Positions 1 to 11,012 of a stretch of 64,000 nucleotides of DNA are shown piece by piece (positions within the stretch are counted from its first letter, which is position 1; every line of letters begins with the position of its first letter). Under the pieces are notes generated by a model. The model saw only the letters and a program-made list of their open reading frames with translations. It was not told the DNA's origin and did no database searches. The DNA is taken from NCBI GenBank assembly GCA_026210745.1, contig CP110631.1, positions 3,906,001-3,970,000 on the forward strand, read 5' to 3'. Source of the DNA: Exobasidium rhododendri. Taxonomy: Eukaryota > Basidiomycota > Exobasidiomycetes > Exobasidiales > Exobasidiaceae. The position numbers and the translations under genes were made by a program.

Positions 1-3000
1 TTCCGTAGTGGACGAGACTGCTGGGCCACTTGTAGCTTCGACGGATCTGGCAACAGCATACAGCGCCTTGGGTCGAGATTCCTTCGTCTGGACTCCCGCG
101 GCAATCCATGGGCTGTGAATCGCATTTGCCATCACCCCTTTACTCGTCATCACCTGAACTGGCTCTAGTTCATCGTCATCACTATCATTGCTCTCCAGAT
201 CGTCTCCATCTGGACGATTCGTTTCATCAAATATCCTTCTGATCGTAGGTCGATCAGTCGCAACAGGCTCCGGCTTTCTTCCACGTAGACTCTTGCCTAC
301 TTTGCCACTTTTTGCATGTGTATGTACACCATCGCTACTGCTTTCGCCTACATCGACAGCTACCGCTTTCCCATTACTACCATCAGACACAGTGATCTCT
401 TTGCCGAAGATCCACTTTTTCTTGATCTTTTTCTTCGCATCAGATGGTGTGCTGCTGCTGGTCAATAATCGCTCTCCATCTTCTCTCAAGGGCCCACTTG
501 AATCTTCTTCTGTGACATTTCCGGGTAGGAAAGAGCTTTTTACGACAGCTTTAGTGCTGAAAGGATTCGCCAAAGCGGTCGGTGACACTTTCCGCAGCGA
601 CTTGTATCGACTTGCTAGACCCATGTAAGTAGACGAATGAGGCTTGTCGTCGGCCGTCGCATCTTCCTCTGTCGGCGTCAAGGAAAGGTTGGAATCGTTG
701 TTCTCTGCACGCAAGAAAAGGACGTCATCTTTCCCGCCCCTTGTAAGAGCTACTAATCTCCTTGCGCTCTCGGGTGCTATTTGCAATCTGCTATTGTCCA
801 GATTCTTGTCATCCAAAGGTCTAGTAGAGGAACTGATTGAGCGGCCAAGGGCATCTTGACGGAAGGTGGCAGGATCTCCTTGCATAACATCCTCACCGCC
901 GACGCTGCTTCTTTCCAATGTTCTGTCCAACCTTGTTTGATCGTTGCCTTTCTCACCTGATCCAGATTCAAAATTGTAGTGTTCTCTCTCTGGGAGACTA
1001 ATCACCCTTTGATCTTGCACCTGTTGACGAGATGAAGGTCTTGGCAGTGGCAGTGGGACGCTCAAAGTAGATTGTCCGGAGGCTACACGTAAGGGGCTCT
1101 TTGTCGGACGTCTTGGTTCTTGGCTGTTAACACTAGGGTCGTCAAGTGTCTTGATCTTCTCTTTCGATGCATCCGTCTTGAGCATACTTGGAAGGCTGGA
1201 TGTCTGCAAATTCGTCTCTGGCTCCCTCGCCTGATTTCTTTCGGTGACTCCTGCCGTATCATCGACTGCAAATTTGGCTCGAATAACAGCTACTGCACCA
1301 GCTCCGGCTGCTCCGGCTGCACTCATTTCTTTTACTGTCGCCGTGGAGAGTCTTCGAGAGACTTCCTGGTCGAGGTCTATCTCATCCGATGCAACAATCT
1401 CGCCATTCTTCTCATCAATGTACGAATCTTTGACTTGTCTAGGGGAGGCAGCCGACACAAAGCTCCCTTTCGTCGAACTAGAGCGAGTCAGCTGCATCGG
1501 TGTCGCATTAAGTTTCAGACTGCTACTGCGGGGAGAATGATAGATTGGTGTAGTAGGCTGACTGTTGCTGCTGTAAAAGCTGCTAGTGTAACTCCCACTA
1601 TCGCGACTTAATGTTCTCGGTCTGTTCTCCAGCCTTTCCGAGCTCTCCGCCATTGCCGAGGAGGAAGTGGAAGCCAGACTATGACCTCGTTTAACATCCT
1701 CACTTGTCGTCTGTCTCGCTTTACCAGCAGGTGTGCGAGGGGAAGCAGGATCATGGTTCGAATGAAACGATCTGGTCGAGCCTGGTCTAGAAACATGCGG
1801 ACGCACAAACGCATCGAATTTGTCGACGCTCACAGCATTCGGTGAGCTCAGAGTGGAGCCAGAAGCAGTTGCCCTTTTTGATCGCTCAGCGTCGACGCTC
1901 CTGCCCAGATCCATAGACTGAAAGGAGCGATTGTCTTTGTCGACACCCGCGTTCGTTCTTGCTTGCCTTGGACTTCTCCTCTCCATGATCGTGTTATTTG
2001 CTCGTTCTCGGTCAGGCTTTGGCGTTGCTTGAGTTACCACAACGCCATCACCTGTGACGCTTGCCGATTGATCCTCTTGATCATCCACAGGCCAGCTACC
2101 TGTTCTGTATATTTTCTTCATCGCATCTGAAGTATGGCCTAGTCTACTTTCGCCCCTCGGAAAGGAAGATTTTAGCCCTGAAGTGGAATCAAATTTGTGG
2201 TATCTTGACCTCGAAGAAGTTGCAATCAAGGGGTCATTTGCAGTATTGGTCGTGAGATTGGTGGGCACCTCCGATGTTGGCTGACCTTCACCCACAACAT
2301 GCGTTACTTGTGATGTAGCTGGGGTAGCGGATGCGAAAAAGCTGTTCTCCTTGTCGGTGCTTCGTGCAGGTGTCCGCTCAACTTCTCGATCGCCTTCCGC
2401 TCCTCGACCCTGGAACTCTTGCCAAATCTTCTTTGTCCTTGATCCTCTTCGAAATATCGTAGAAGGAATACCTATACTCTCGAGGCTACTCTTTGAAGTG
2501 GATCGAATCATCTTGCTCTCTATCAGAGCTGCAAAAGAAGAACTCGATGGAAGCCCGGATGCAAACGACGCTGGCTGTGATTCAGTCTTATCGTCACTGG
2601 TCGCAACATCGACATCGGGAGAGAGCAATCGGGAATCCTGTTCAGTCCCCACTTGTGTTTCATAAGAACCCCCGTCCTGTGCCCGACGCTGTCCGAAAAG
2701 CCTATTTCGAAAGCTAGCTCTCAAGCTGGTATCCCTATTCTCATAGATATCTCTCACATCCTCCACTTCGGTAGGCCGTACTTCGCTCGGACTAGGTTCC
2801 ACAAAATTGCCGTTGTAATTCTTCTGTCGTGGTAGGGATAAAGTCGAATCAATTTCCGATCCTTTAGTCCAGCCCTGCACTTTCTTCTTGGAGTAGATGC
2901 TTGCCGGCTCTATTGAAGCAGCTTCCTGGTCGAGAGTAAAGTTTCCTGAAGCTGAAGCTAGTCTTCTCTTTCTCTCGGCTAAGCTAAGTACGCCAGAGGT

Positions 3001-3642
3001 ACTAGCAGTTATGCTGCTCCTTGTAGTCTGCTTGGGAGGCGATAAAGACAATCGAGCTTGGCGTCTTGGCGATAAGGACAATTGATTTTCCAGCAAGCCG
3101 CTGTCTTCAGCTAAATCTTCACTAGCTGTTCTTGCTCGATACTCAAAGGGTAGAATGGACCCAGTGCTACCTTCGATGCTCATAGCGCTGCTTGCTAATA
3201 TTTTGCTCCTAGAAGATTGACTAGTGGTAGATGAACGTCTCCTGCCTTGAGCAGTCGAAGCTGAGGAAGGTCTCACACGTCGACTGCTTCCTGCCGAAGA
3301 TTGAGAAGATCGACTGGGGCTCAGTCGGCTCTCTTCCTCAACAGTGTTGCCTCGGTGGGAAGGCAATTTAAGATCACTAGTATTCAAGTCGCTTCCTACC
3401 GGTGGGCCATGTTGATCCTCTGTACTAGAATGAAGGCTCGCGCTACTCGCTGTCTGCGCACTGAGACTCCTTTGTTGCTGATACTTCGGCTGAAGTAGAC
3501 CTTGTGTTGTCGACTGAGGTGAGGACGTTGCCGGGTGTGGTGATGCCAGTTCTGTCAATGTCGAAGATGAGCTCACACCTGAATCGGTTGCTGTAGCAGA
3601 GAAAGAATGGAAAGCGTCGTCTGAAGAGCTGCTGCTCTGCAT
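1..3642 (-). CDS. Serine-rich protein of unknown function, partial (C-terminus beyond window)
   Basis: An uninterrupted frame of 1,214 codons starts at ATG 3642 and is still open at base 1, so the C-terminus is outside the window. An in-frame TGA lies seven codons upstream of this ATG, and it is the first ATG of the frame, which fixes the start. The visible part is dominated by Ser, Thr, Arg, Pro and acidic residues, with many RSS/SPR-type clusters typical of disordered, phosphorylated proteins, and a short Ala/Gly patch near residue 777. I see no enzymatic domain, membrane segment or signal peptide. It could be a cytoskeletal, polarity or signalling scaffold whose folded domain lies further on, but nothing visible proves this. 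It is transcribed divergently from the ELMO gene. Confidence 0.8.
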   Translation of the reverse strand, partial: MQSSSSSDDAFHSFSATATDSGVSSSSTLTELASPHPATSSPQSTTQGLLQPKYQQQRSLSAQTASSASLHSSTEDQHGPPVGSDLNTSDLKLPSHRGNTVEEESRLSPSRSSQSSAGSSRRVRPSSASTAQGRRRSSTTSQSSRSKILASSAMSIEGSTGSILPFEYRARTASEDLAEDSGLLENQLSLSPRRQARLSLSPPKQTTRSSITASTSGVLSLAERKRRLASASGNFTLDQEAASIEPASIYSKKKVQGWTKGSEIDSTLSLPRQKNYNGNFVEPSPSEVRPTEVEDVRDIYENRDTSLRASFRNRLFGQRRAQDGGSYETQVGTEQDSRLLSPDVDVATSDDKTESQPASFASGLPSSSSFAALIESKMIRSTSKSSLESIGIPSTIFRRGSRTKKIWQEFQGRGAEGDREVERTPARSTDKENSFFASATPATSQVTHVVGEGQPTSEVPTNLTTNTANDPLIATSSRSRYHKFDSTSGLKSSFPRGESRLGHTSDAMKKIYRTGSWPVDDQEDQSASVTGDGVVVTQATPKPDRERANNTIMERRSPRQARTNAGVDKDNRSFQSMDLGRSVDAERSKRATASGSTLSSPNAVSVDKFDAFVRPHVSRPGSTRSFHSNHDPASPRTPAGKARQTTSEDVKRGHSLASTSSSAMAESSERLENRPRTLSRDSGSYTSSFYSSNSQPTTPIYHSPRSSSLKLNATPMQLTRSSSTKGSFVSAASPRQVKDSYIDEKNGEIVASDEIDLDQEVSRRLSTATVKEMSAAGAAGAGAVAVIRAKFAVDDTAGVTERNQAREPETNLQTSSLPSMLKTDASKEKIKTLDDPSVNSQEPRRPTKSPLRVASGQSTLSVPLPLPRPSSRQQVQDQRVISLPEREHYNFESGSGEKGNDQTRLDRTLERSSVGGEDVMQGDPATFRQDALGRSISSSTRPLDDKNLDNSRLQIAPESARRLVALTRGGKDDVLFLRAENNDSNLSLTPTEEDATADDKPHSSTYMGLASRYKSLRKVSPTALANPFSTKAVVKSSFLPGNVTEEDSSGPLREDGERLLTSSSTPSDAKKKIKKKWIFGKEITVSDGSNGKAVAVDVGESSSDGVHTHAKSGKVGKSLRGRKPEPVATDRPTIRRIFDETNRPDGDDLESNDSDDDELEPVQVMTSKGVMANAIHSPWIAAGVQTKESRPKALYAVARSVEATSGPAVSSTTE

Positions 3643-4519
3643 TCTTGTTCTGCGCTGAGCTCAGCCCGTGCGAGACCTCGACCGCCTTGACTGCAAGCCG
3701 TAGGTGGTAGTAAGATGCCTCCTCTCCCTGTGCTTGCGGAATGAACGCAGGAGCTGTCTCAAAACAACTGTGTGTCGATTGTTTAGGTATTTCGCCGTCG
3801 ATCACTTTCACCCACTCGCGTGAGAGACAGTCGTTCAATACGAGAGGGGGAGAAAGTAAATGAATAGTAAATTTAGGGTGGATGGAGAGAGAAATACACG
3901 CCTCAATTTAGCACTTTTAAGCTTCCCTATCAACGACCCGGTTTGGAAGAATCTAATATTCCTCACCTTCGACTGGACTGCCCAACGCAGCGGAAACTGG
4001 TCTTTTTTGCCCCATTTTCATCCTCTCCTTCTCTAGTCGATATCGCTGGGAAGGGGAAGTGCTCAAATCCCTTGCATGGCGTCATGATGGATTTCTATCT
4101 CCCGTACCTGACTTCAGTAAGATCCCCAGCTAGGACTAACATCTCTCTTTTGTGTGTCTACGCCCTCCATCTACTTTAAAGGGTGGGGGCGGACAGAAGC
4201 TGAGAATTACAAAGACTTACATCTGACTGCGACAGCGAGCTCAATCGTGCCTGCATTTGCTTTAACTTTTATCTTGAGTCAAGTTGCAGTGATGTCGGAT
4301 GGATGTCGAGCGGAGACCATTTCAGGGCGTCATTCTTAAAGAACGACGCGGGGTGGAGAGGGGGGTGGGAGCTTGTCCAGGCCGTGGTGGGAAAGTCTAA
4401 ATTGTAGCGCCGGGGCACACTGTCTGCTTCTGGGCGTCGATCATCGACCAGTAAGGATGTTCCAAGATACCTTCTAGTGCCAAAAGACCTATTGACTAGC
4501 TCAACACACCACCATCACT
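3643..4519. promoter_or_regulatory. Divergent intergenic region between serine-rich gene and ELMO gene
   Basis: About 880 bases without a convincing coding frame; it must carry the promoters and leaders of two divergent genes. The only discrete element I can point to is a perfect 13-base inverted repeat (two GTCGAT arms around a central C) at 4436-4448, about 72 bases before the ELMO ATG. It has no assigned factor. Confidence 0.5.
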
Positions 4520-7352
4520 ATGTTGATCAGCCCATCACATTCGCACTCGGAGCTTCCTCCAGCTCGAGCTTCAAGCGTGGCGATCGCAGATCACAGGGAA
4601 CGTGCCAGTCAAGCGCCATCCAGCTATGCTCATCAGAACGGTTCGTCGTCTGTCTCGTCTCGAGGTGATGGTAGCAGACAAAGAGTGGATCAGATGGCGC
4701 TCGGCAGCGACGTTGATCAAAACATGTGGACATCTTCTTCGAGCAATCATCAGGCATCCAGTGCGCTTCCTTCTGGTGCTCCAAGTGGTAATCGAATTAA
4801 TACTGTGTCATACAAGGTAAGTTCTTGTGTACCGCATGACATCGCAGTATGATCGTGCCCCTGATAAAGTTCTCTTTTTCGTGATTCTTCTGAAGACTGC
4901 CACCATCAAAGCAATGATTGATCCGGAGTTACGAGTCAGTGATGTCGTCCGACAGCTTTGTGCGAATGCTCATCTAGGTGTACAAGAACCATCTGCATTA
5001 TTTGCCCTAAGGGATGATGAGGACGAAGAACTAATCGATGATAGCAACATGGCAAGAAAGATTGAGGCTGGCCGAAACTTCAAGCTATGCTCTTCACCTA
5101 CTATCGAAGCTGTCGAGATGGTGGACAAGCTGGCTTCACGCGACGATAAGACTCTGAAGATGGCAACATATACTCTGCAACGTCTGGTTCGTGAAAAGCC
5201 ATTCTACGATGAATTCTTGCATCGAGGTGGACTGGAGGAGCTCGTATCGATCACATTGCACTTGATGGGAGGGAATACTCTGGCTTATACTCTGACTTGT
5301 ATTCAGAATCTTATTGAGAGTAGCGAGGAGAAATGGGAAGTAATGGATGACAAGTTTATTCGAAAGGTTAGTGGCTTGCTGGATCGAGGGGTGGAGCGAA
5401 GCTGATATCATGTGTCTGAGACAGGTTGTTGCGATCCTCGTCCGACAAGAACGCATCAATGTTTGTCGACCTGCGACAGCCATACTGAAGAAGCTTGTGG
5501 TCTCAGGACCAGACAACGCTCCTTCTGACCAGGGCGGCAAGGGAGGGGACACTGGGACGGGGTCGGCAAGTGAAAAGTCCCACGCACACCGTTTCGGCTT
5601 CGAAGTCGTCTACGCCGAGATCCAGAAAGAACCAAGCTTTCTCAACACCCTCATGCAAAGACTTGGAAGTGCGGACACTACGTTGTGCTTGTATAGCTTG
5701 AGCTTGATCAACAGTCTGTTGAGGCATGTCTCTGAGAATCTGTTCGATGTCTTTACTACCGAAGTAGAGCGACTTGGCGTTTCGAAAGCAGTGACAAGAT
5801 TGATGGACTCGAATCGTGGAGATGCCTTGGTGCTATCGATACTGGAGTATCAAGTGAACATCACTCGCATAGCGTGTCGTCGCCTACATACTACCGTAAC
5901 GCCGACAGATAAGCGTCATGTGGGTGCACTTTCCTATCTGTGGTTGCAGGCCAGGATCAGTGAGATTACCACGGTAGTACCAGGAGAGGCTGGTGATCAA
6001 GTCACTCAAAAGTTCAAATGGAGAAGACTAGGATTCGATAATGAAAATGTTGCAAAAGACTTCTTGAAGACGGGTTGGCTTGGACTGGAATGTTGCGAAC
6101 AATTTGTCAAGTCCGATCCAGAGCAGTATGCAAAGATGGTCTTGGAACAGATCAACCGGCCGACGTCTAGAAGCTGTCCTTGGGGTAAAGCTTCACTGAA
6201 CGTAGTCGAGATTCTTTCCGATCACTACGACATCCAGTCAAAGTATTCATCTCGCACCAGCTTTCAACCTTGTCTACTTGCCTTCAGTCGAGTTCATTCG
6301 CTTGGCTTACGCTTCTTCTTTCGAATATGGTCGGAAAGTGGAGCAGGGGTGGGTGACTTTGGAAGAGTGAGCGCACTAGTCCGATCGCAAGTAAGAGAGG
6401 CACTACGCAATGAAGCGTCCAAAACTTGGTTCGAGATTGAAGCTGATTTCCTGGAATCCGATTATCGGACCGTTCGAGATCGTCAGATGAAAGAACTGGA
6501 GCTGGAAGACGACTTCACAAGCAAAGCAAGTATCCGGAATCTACGAGGTCGACTCTATCGAGAAAGTTACGAGTTCGTCCGACAACAAAGGATTCAGTGC
6601 TTACTGGAAGGTGCTTGGTTTCGGACGCCTCCCAATAACACTATCTCGAACCGGACAACAAAGACTTCGATGACAGCATCAAGCAACAAGGCCTGGCGAT
6701 TTTATCGATTAAGTCCCAACCGAAAGTACCTGCACTACTGTCAAGCAGCGGAAAGAGGCCCTATCCGAAGTGGTCTGGACGATTTGCAAGAAAGAATTGA
6801 CTTGAGTCTAGTAACAGACATCTCGATGCAGTCAGTTCCCTCTCAGCATGGAGTCAACAGCGATTTCAATAGCGATGCACGCTCTATGATGACCACCGCC
6901 AAAGCATCTACCTCTCTAGGCCATGCAACGATGATGAATACAACGAGGCAGAGCAATAGCTTGGAATTGAACTCATTCAATCTGACTTTTAGTTTACTAG
7001 GCTCCTCTGAAATTAGTCTGGCTGACTTTGTTGCTCTGAACGCAAGTCAATTCAGCGAATGGACTGACGGTCTCAGCATGCTTCGAAGTGAAGGTGGGCT
7101 CGTCAACACAAAGGAGACGGCCGATTACATTCAGATCCTGACCGACATTGGTGTCAAGGTGAAGCTGCTGGACTTGACAGGTGAAGCGGTGAGTGCTTGT
7201 TGGTCTGAGCAGAGCCTCGCACCCCACCCTCTTACACCAAAGCATCCAACTCTCTCTCTCTCTCCTCTTCGTATCTATAGATTGACGTTCCCACTTCCAT
7301 CGAGACTCCGCCCGTTCCCAGCTCGACGGCTTTTTTCTTTGCGGAATTGTGA
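4520..7352 (+). CDS. ELMO/CED-12 family protein (Rac-GEF partner), 4 exons
   Basis: Exons 4520-4816, 4896-5366, 5425-7188 and 7281-7352 join in phase 0 to 867 residues. A disordered N-terminus of about 95 residues is followed by an ELMO-type armadillo region (about residues 100-300), an ELMO domain around residue 467 (the DFLKTGWLGLECCEQF segment) and a PH-like domain beginning near LEGAWFRTPP at about residue 648. The last exon ends in FFFAEL after a proline-rich stretch (PTSIETPPVP), as in animal and fungal ELMO C-termini. ELMO proteins bind DOCK-type exchange factors and activate Rac at the plasma membrane, with roles in polarity, filamentation or stress in fungi (family knowledge). All introns are 58-92 nt with GT-AG ends. 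No DOCK gene is in the window. The first-exon start is the least certain part. Confidence 0.85.
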
Positions 7353-8794
7353 GACGGAGAACTATGTCTGTGTCTTTGAAACTTTTTTCTTTTTCTCCCT
7401 TTCCTGCATTCTAGTAATTCTACTGCATCTCATCTCATCGTAGAAGCAGGCAGAGGAACCTATACACCTGGGATATATCGAATCGCAAGAGATTGTCTGA
7501 ATGGGGGTTTTGGCCTAGACATGTTTGTTTACTTCTAATACTCTTAATGTATGCGTGTCTAGTTATAGCACGTACGGGGGGTGTCTTTTACTATTCAAAA
7601 GTTGAGATTGAAATACTTCTTGGCCGCATCGGACGCTTGTGATGAATTCTTGATACGCGACGGACCCTTTCGAGATACAGATATCCTAAGCAGCGGGCCT
7701 TTTCAACTGGTTAACCCCCTCCGTCTGCACTTACCAACCAAGGTAGGAGGACATCCAGAGCAGCTTCCATCGCCATTCGTTGTTTTTCCCGCGTCAACCA
7801 TCTGCATCTTCAAATTTCCTGTCCTCGCTCTCCGAGAAGCAATCATTTCTTATCGACCATCCCTATCCGATCCATCAGTCTACCTGACAACACCATTCTG
7901 TGTTCTTTCCATAACAACACTCGCTCCTACGCGCTGGTATTTTAATTAGTTTCCTCTGTACAACACAACCTTGGTGTTATATTTCTTCAGTTTTTGAAGG
8001 CGTCGACCTGACAACATTGCAGAGACGGTGTCGCAACAATTTTGAGTGGGCGCAGTTCTCAAACACTTTTTGCAAAACGAACCACCAGTCTATACAACAT
8101 CGAAACACCACAGACCTTGCATACTTCGAGAAAGGGAGACTCAAAGCCTCTCTATATCAAAGTCGAGAGCAACGAGGTCGAGAAGGTACCTCTTCGACAC
8201 GCCGCCACGCATTAGCTCAAGTGAGGTAGCATTACATCCATTGCAGTACTTGAATAAGCACAGCTCGCGAATCTTGGCAAAGACTGTCCGGCTCCTGCAT
8301 TTGAAGGCTACTTCACAAGCTACATCAACAAGCTACATCAATCTACCTTGCCAGACGACCTCCGATCGGTTTGAACGATAGGAGCAAGAGATCATCCTCG
8401 CCGCTTTACCTGGAGACTCTACAAAAATAGCGGCTCTTGACGGAGTTCAGCACTGTATTGCGGCCTTCGATCCTACGACTCAGTTCAAGCTCCATTGGAT
8501 TGTTACTAGGAAGGTGAGTGAGATTGAGAGATGCTGAGCATTGCCGACGAACAAAGAGCTGAAAATACCATCCATGCTGTCTGCTAAAATCTCCTCGTGC
8601 TCCCTTTCTTCTTGCAAACATCGGTGATAGACGTTGAACAATCGACATCTCCATTGCGAACAAGTACAGCTATTTGACACTGCTTGATACCCCCCTCAGC
8701 AAAGTGTCTCGCAAAATACACTCAGCCTAGTAAAGGGAATTTACCCACACTCAGCGACAAAACTAAGTACGCAATCTAGGATCATTTGCCCAAG
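7353..8794. other. Non-coding stretch between ELMO gene and G-alpha gene, with probable 5' UTR intron
   Basis: The frames here show no recognisable protein. The part nearest the G-alpha gene looks like its leader. A good donor (AAG then gtgagt) at 8514 and an acceptor (ctag) ending at 8779 would remove a 266-nt 5' UTR intron just before the ATG at 8795. A perfect 13-base tandem duplication of CAAGCTACATCAA lies at 8317-8342. Confidence 0.45.
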
Positions 8795-10259
8795 ATGGGA
8801 ATCTGTATGTCCACCAACGAGCAGAAAGAAGCAAAGGAGAGAAGTGTCATGATCGACAAGCAGCTTGATGACGACAGCCGGAAATATAAAAAGGAATGTA
8901 AGATCTTGCTGTTAGGTAAGTGCAGTGGAGAGTCTTTTACATGCTGGAGGTGGAAGCATTATCATCGCTGGCAGCTGACGTTCGCTTCATTCATGCATAG
9001 GTTCGGGTGAATCGGGAAAGTCTACCGTAGTCAAGCAGATGAAAATCATCCACCAGAACGGCTACACTTCTGATGAATTAATGATGTACAGGCTTACGGT
9101 TTTGAAGAATCTGTTGGATTCGGCCCAAGCGTTAGTTCTAGCGCTGAGAAAGTTTACATTGGAGCCCGAGATGTCGGAAAACAGGGTGAGTAGAGTGCTG
9201 AGATGGACTTCAGCGAGGTGCTTGATTTGTTGACCATGGTGTGCTCGTGCTCCATCTAGGAGAACACCGAGATGATCTTACATTCTCGAGTCGATGCGGA
9301 TCCTAACTTTGTCATGGAGCCAGCGACAGCGCGGGCGATTGAGTCGTTGTGGAAAGACCCAGTTATCCTACAAGTTATGGAGAGGAGTAACGAATTCTAT
9401 TTGATGGATAGTGCACCATAGTGAGTTTCGAGACAAATGCTTTTTCCGCAAGTCAGGGGCTGGGATCTCACGTTCAAAAAACCCACGCTTTCAGTTTCTT
9501 TGAAGAGATCAGGAGGATAACATTGCCGGACTTTGTTCCCAACGAAAATGACGTGCTCCGAGCAAGAACAAAAACAACCGGTATCGTGGAGACAAGATTT
9601 GAAATGGGCCAGCTGTCTATTCATCTATTCGACGTAGGGGGACAGCGATCAGAGCGGAAGAAGTGGATCCATTGCTTTGAGGCAGTGACGAGTATCATAT
9701 TCTGCGTCGCCTTGAGTGAGTACGACCAGGTTCTACTGGAGGAAAGCGGCCAGAATAGAATGGCCGAGAGCTTGGTGCTTTTTGAGAGTGTCGTCAATAG
9801 TCGTGAGTGGGAGAATCCGAGGAGACGTGTGCCTACTTTTATGGAGGAAAGTGTTGAGCAGAACTCTGTCCCTATCCTTCTAACAGGTTGGTTTTCGAGG
9901 ACAAGCATCATTCTGTTTCTAAACAAGATCGACCTATTCAAGCAGAAGATTCCGCGGGTTCCATTGTCAAATTTCTTTGAAGAGTATTCTGGTGGCAACG
10001 ACATCAACAAGGCAGCAAAGTATATCCTTTGGAGATTCACGCAGACGAATCGAGCAAAATTGAGCATCTACCCACACTTGACTCAGGCCACCGACACGGG
10101 TAACATCCGCCTGGTCTTCGCGGCCGTCAAAGAGTGAGTTGGCTCCATTGGCTGCCCTTGACATGACTTCTCACGTTGTGATTATCTTCCCTTTCCTTTG
10201 ACGCTCGTCGTGTTAGGACGATACTTCAAAACGCACTGAAGGACTCGGGAATTCTGTAG
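8795..10259 (+). CDS. Heterotrimeric G-protein alpha subunit, 6 exons
   Basis: Exons 8795-8915, 9001-9185, 9260-9420, 9495-9802, 9887-10133 and 10217-10259 give 354 residues, the normal G-alpha length. Visible motifs: MGICMS N-terminus with myristoylation Gly2 and palmitoylation Cys4; P-loop GSGESGKST at 41-49; switch I RTKTTG; switch [20 protein letters not shown]; and TQATDT for guanine recognition. It binds and hydrolyses GTP, relaying receptor signals at the plasma membrane to cAMP or MAPK pathways. Each splice was checked by phase and by the conserved sequence across the junction, for example VNSR-WFSR across the 84-nt intron at 9803. The C-terminus reads LKDSGIL, so the Cys at position -4 used by pertussis toxin in Gi-type subunits is Ser. 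Which of the usual fungal G-alpha groups it belongs to is not decided here. Confidence 0.95.
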
Positions 10260-11012
10260 GAAAAAGGGGCTGTCCTTTTATGAATCATCGCTGGCCAAAG
10301 AGGGCCCCAGACGGATACTTAGGAGGCAACACTCCGTCCCAATGAGAGGAGGACATCACCGTTACCATTACACTCTCGCAGGGTTAGGGTCCCTTTCTTC
10401 TATAGGTCTGCTCACGTCACCGAACTTTTCCACCCCCCCCCCCTTCTCTCTAATATCAATCCCCACTATCGCATCCGTCTTATCAAGTCTACGTTTGCAC
10501 ATCCCACGAGACTAATCAAGCGGCCCTTCACATTCATGGTAGCTCTTTATAGACGTCTTCCATTCCTCATTTACTTGCATTCTAGTAAAGGTTCTTGCTC
10601 CTCTCCACACTCTCCTCTCACCCCTTCTTGCGCACGCTTAAACATTCAGTCATAAACAAAATTTGTCATTATTATCATTTACGTATTTCTCCTTTCCCAT
10701 CTGTAATTTCCTTGTACAGCTTCTGCCTAGGCTACATGATTGATACTCGTCAGATGATTTTGCGTCTTTAAAATTCACTACTCGTCCGTCTATTGACCGT
10801 TTCCCAACCAGCGCTGTCTCGGGCTCTAGGCACTGCCTCAACCTTCGCATTCCAGTGATTGATTAAAAAGGAGAAGGAAGAGGCAAGTGCGCTAGCCTTG
10901 ATGTGTAAAAAATGAAGGAAATAAAAAGTAATAGAAGAGGCTGAAGCAATGACCGTTGTAGATTGAAAGAAGAAGCAAAGAAGTGAAGAGGCTTGCGACC
11001 GTCCGCCTTTGT
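10260..11012. other. Convergent 3' region between G-alpha and bZIP genes
   Basis: 753 bases between two convergent stop codons, presumably 3' UTRs. A pyrimidine-rich area with a long poly-C run lies near 10433-10444. A telomere-type GGGTTAGGGT tract sits at 10381-10390. No coding frame here resembles a known protein. Confidence 0.5.

Noticed and set aside
7581..8381. Plus-strand frames of 111-122 codons between the ELMO and G-alpha genes
   Set aside because: Neither shows a domain, signal peptide or good start context; the region fits a leader with a 5' UTR intron better.
9421..9494. Reading through G-alpha introns as coding inserts
   Set aside because: Conserved G-alpha sequence is continuous only after splicing (APY-FFEEIRR, NSR-WFSR).
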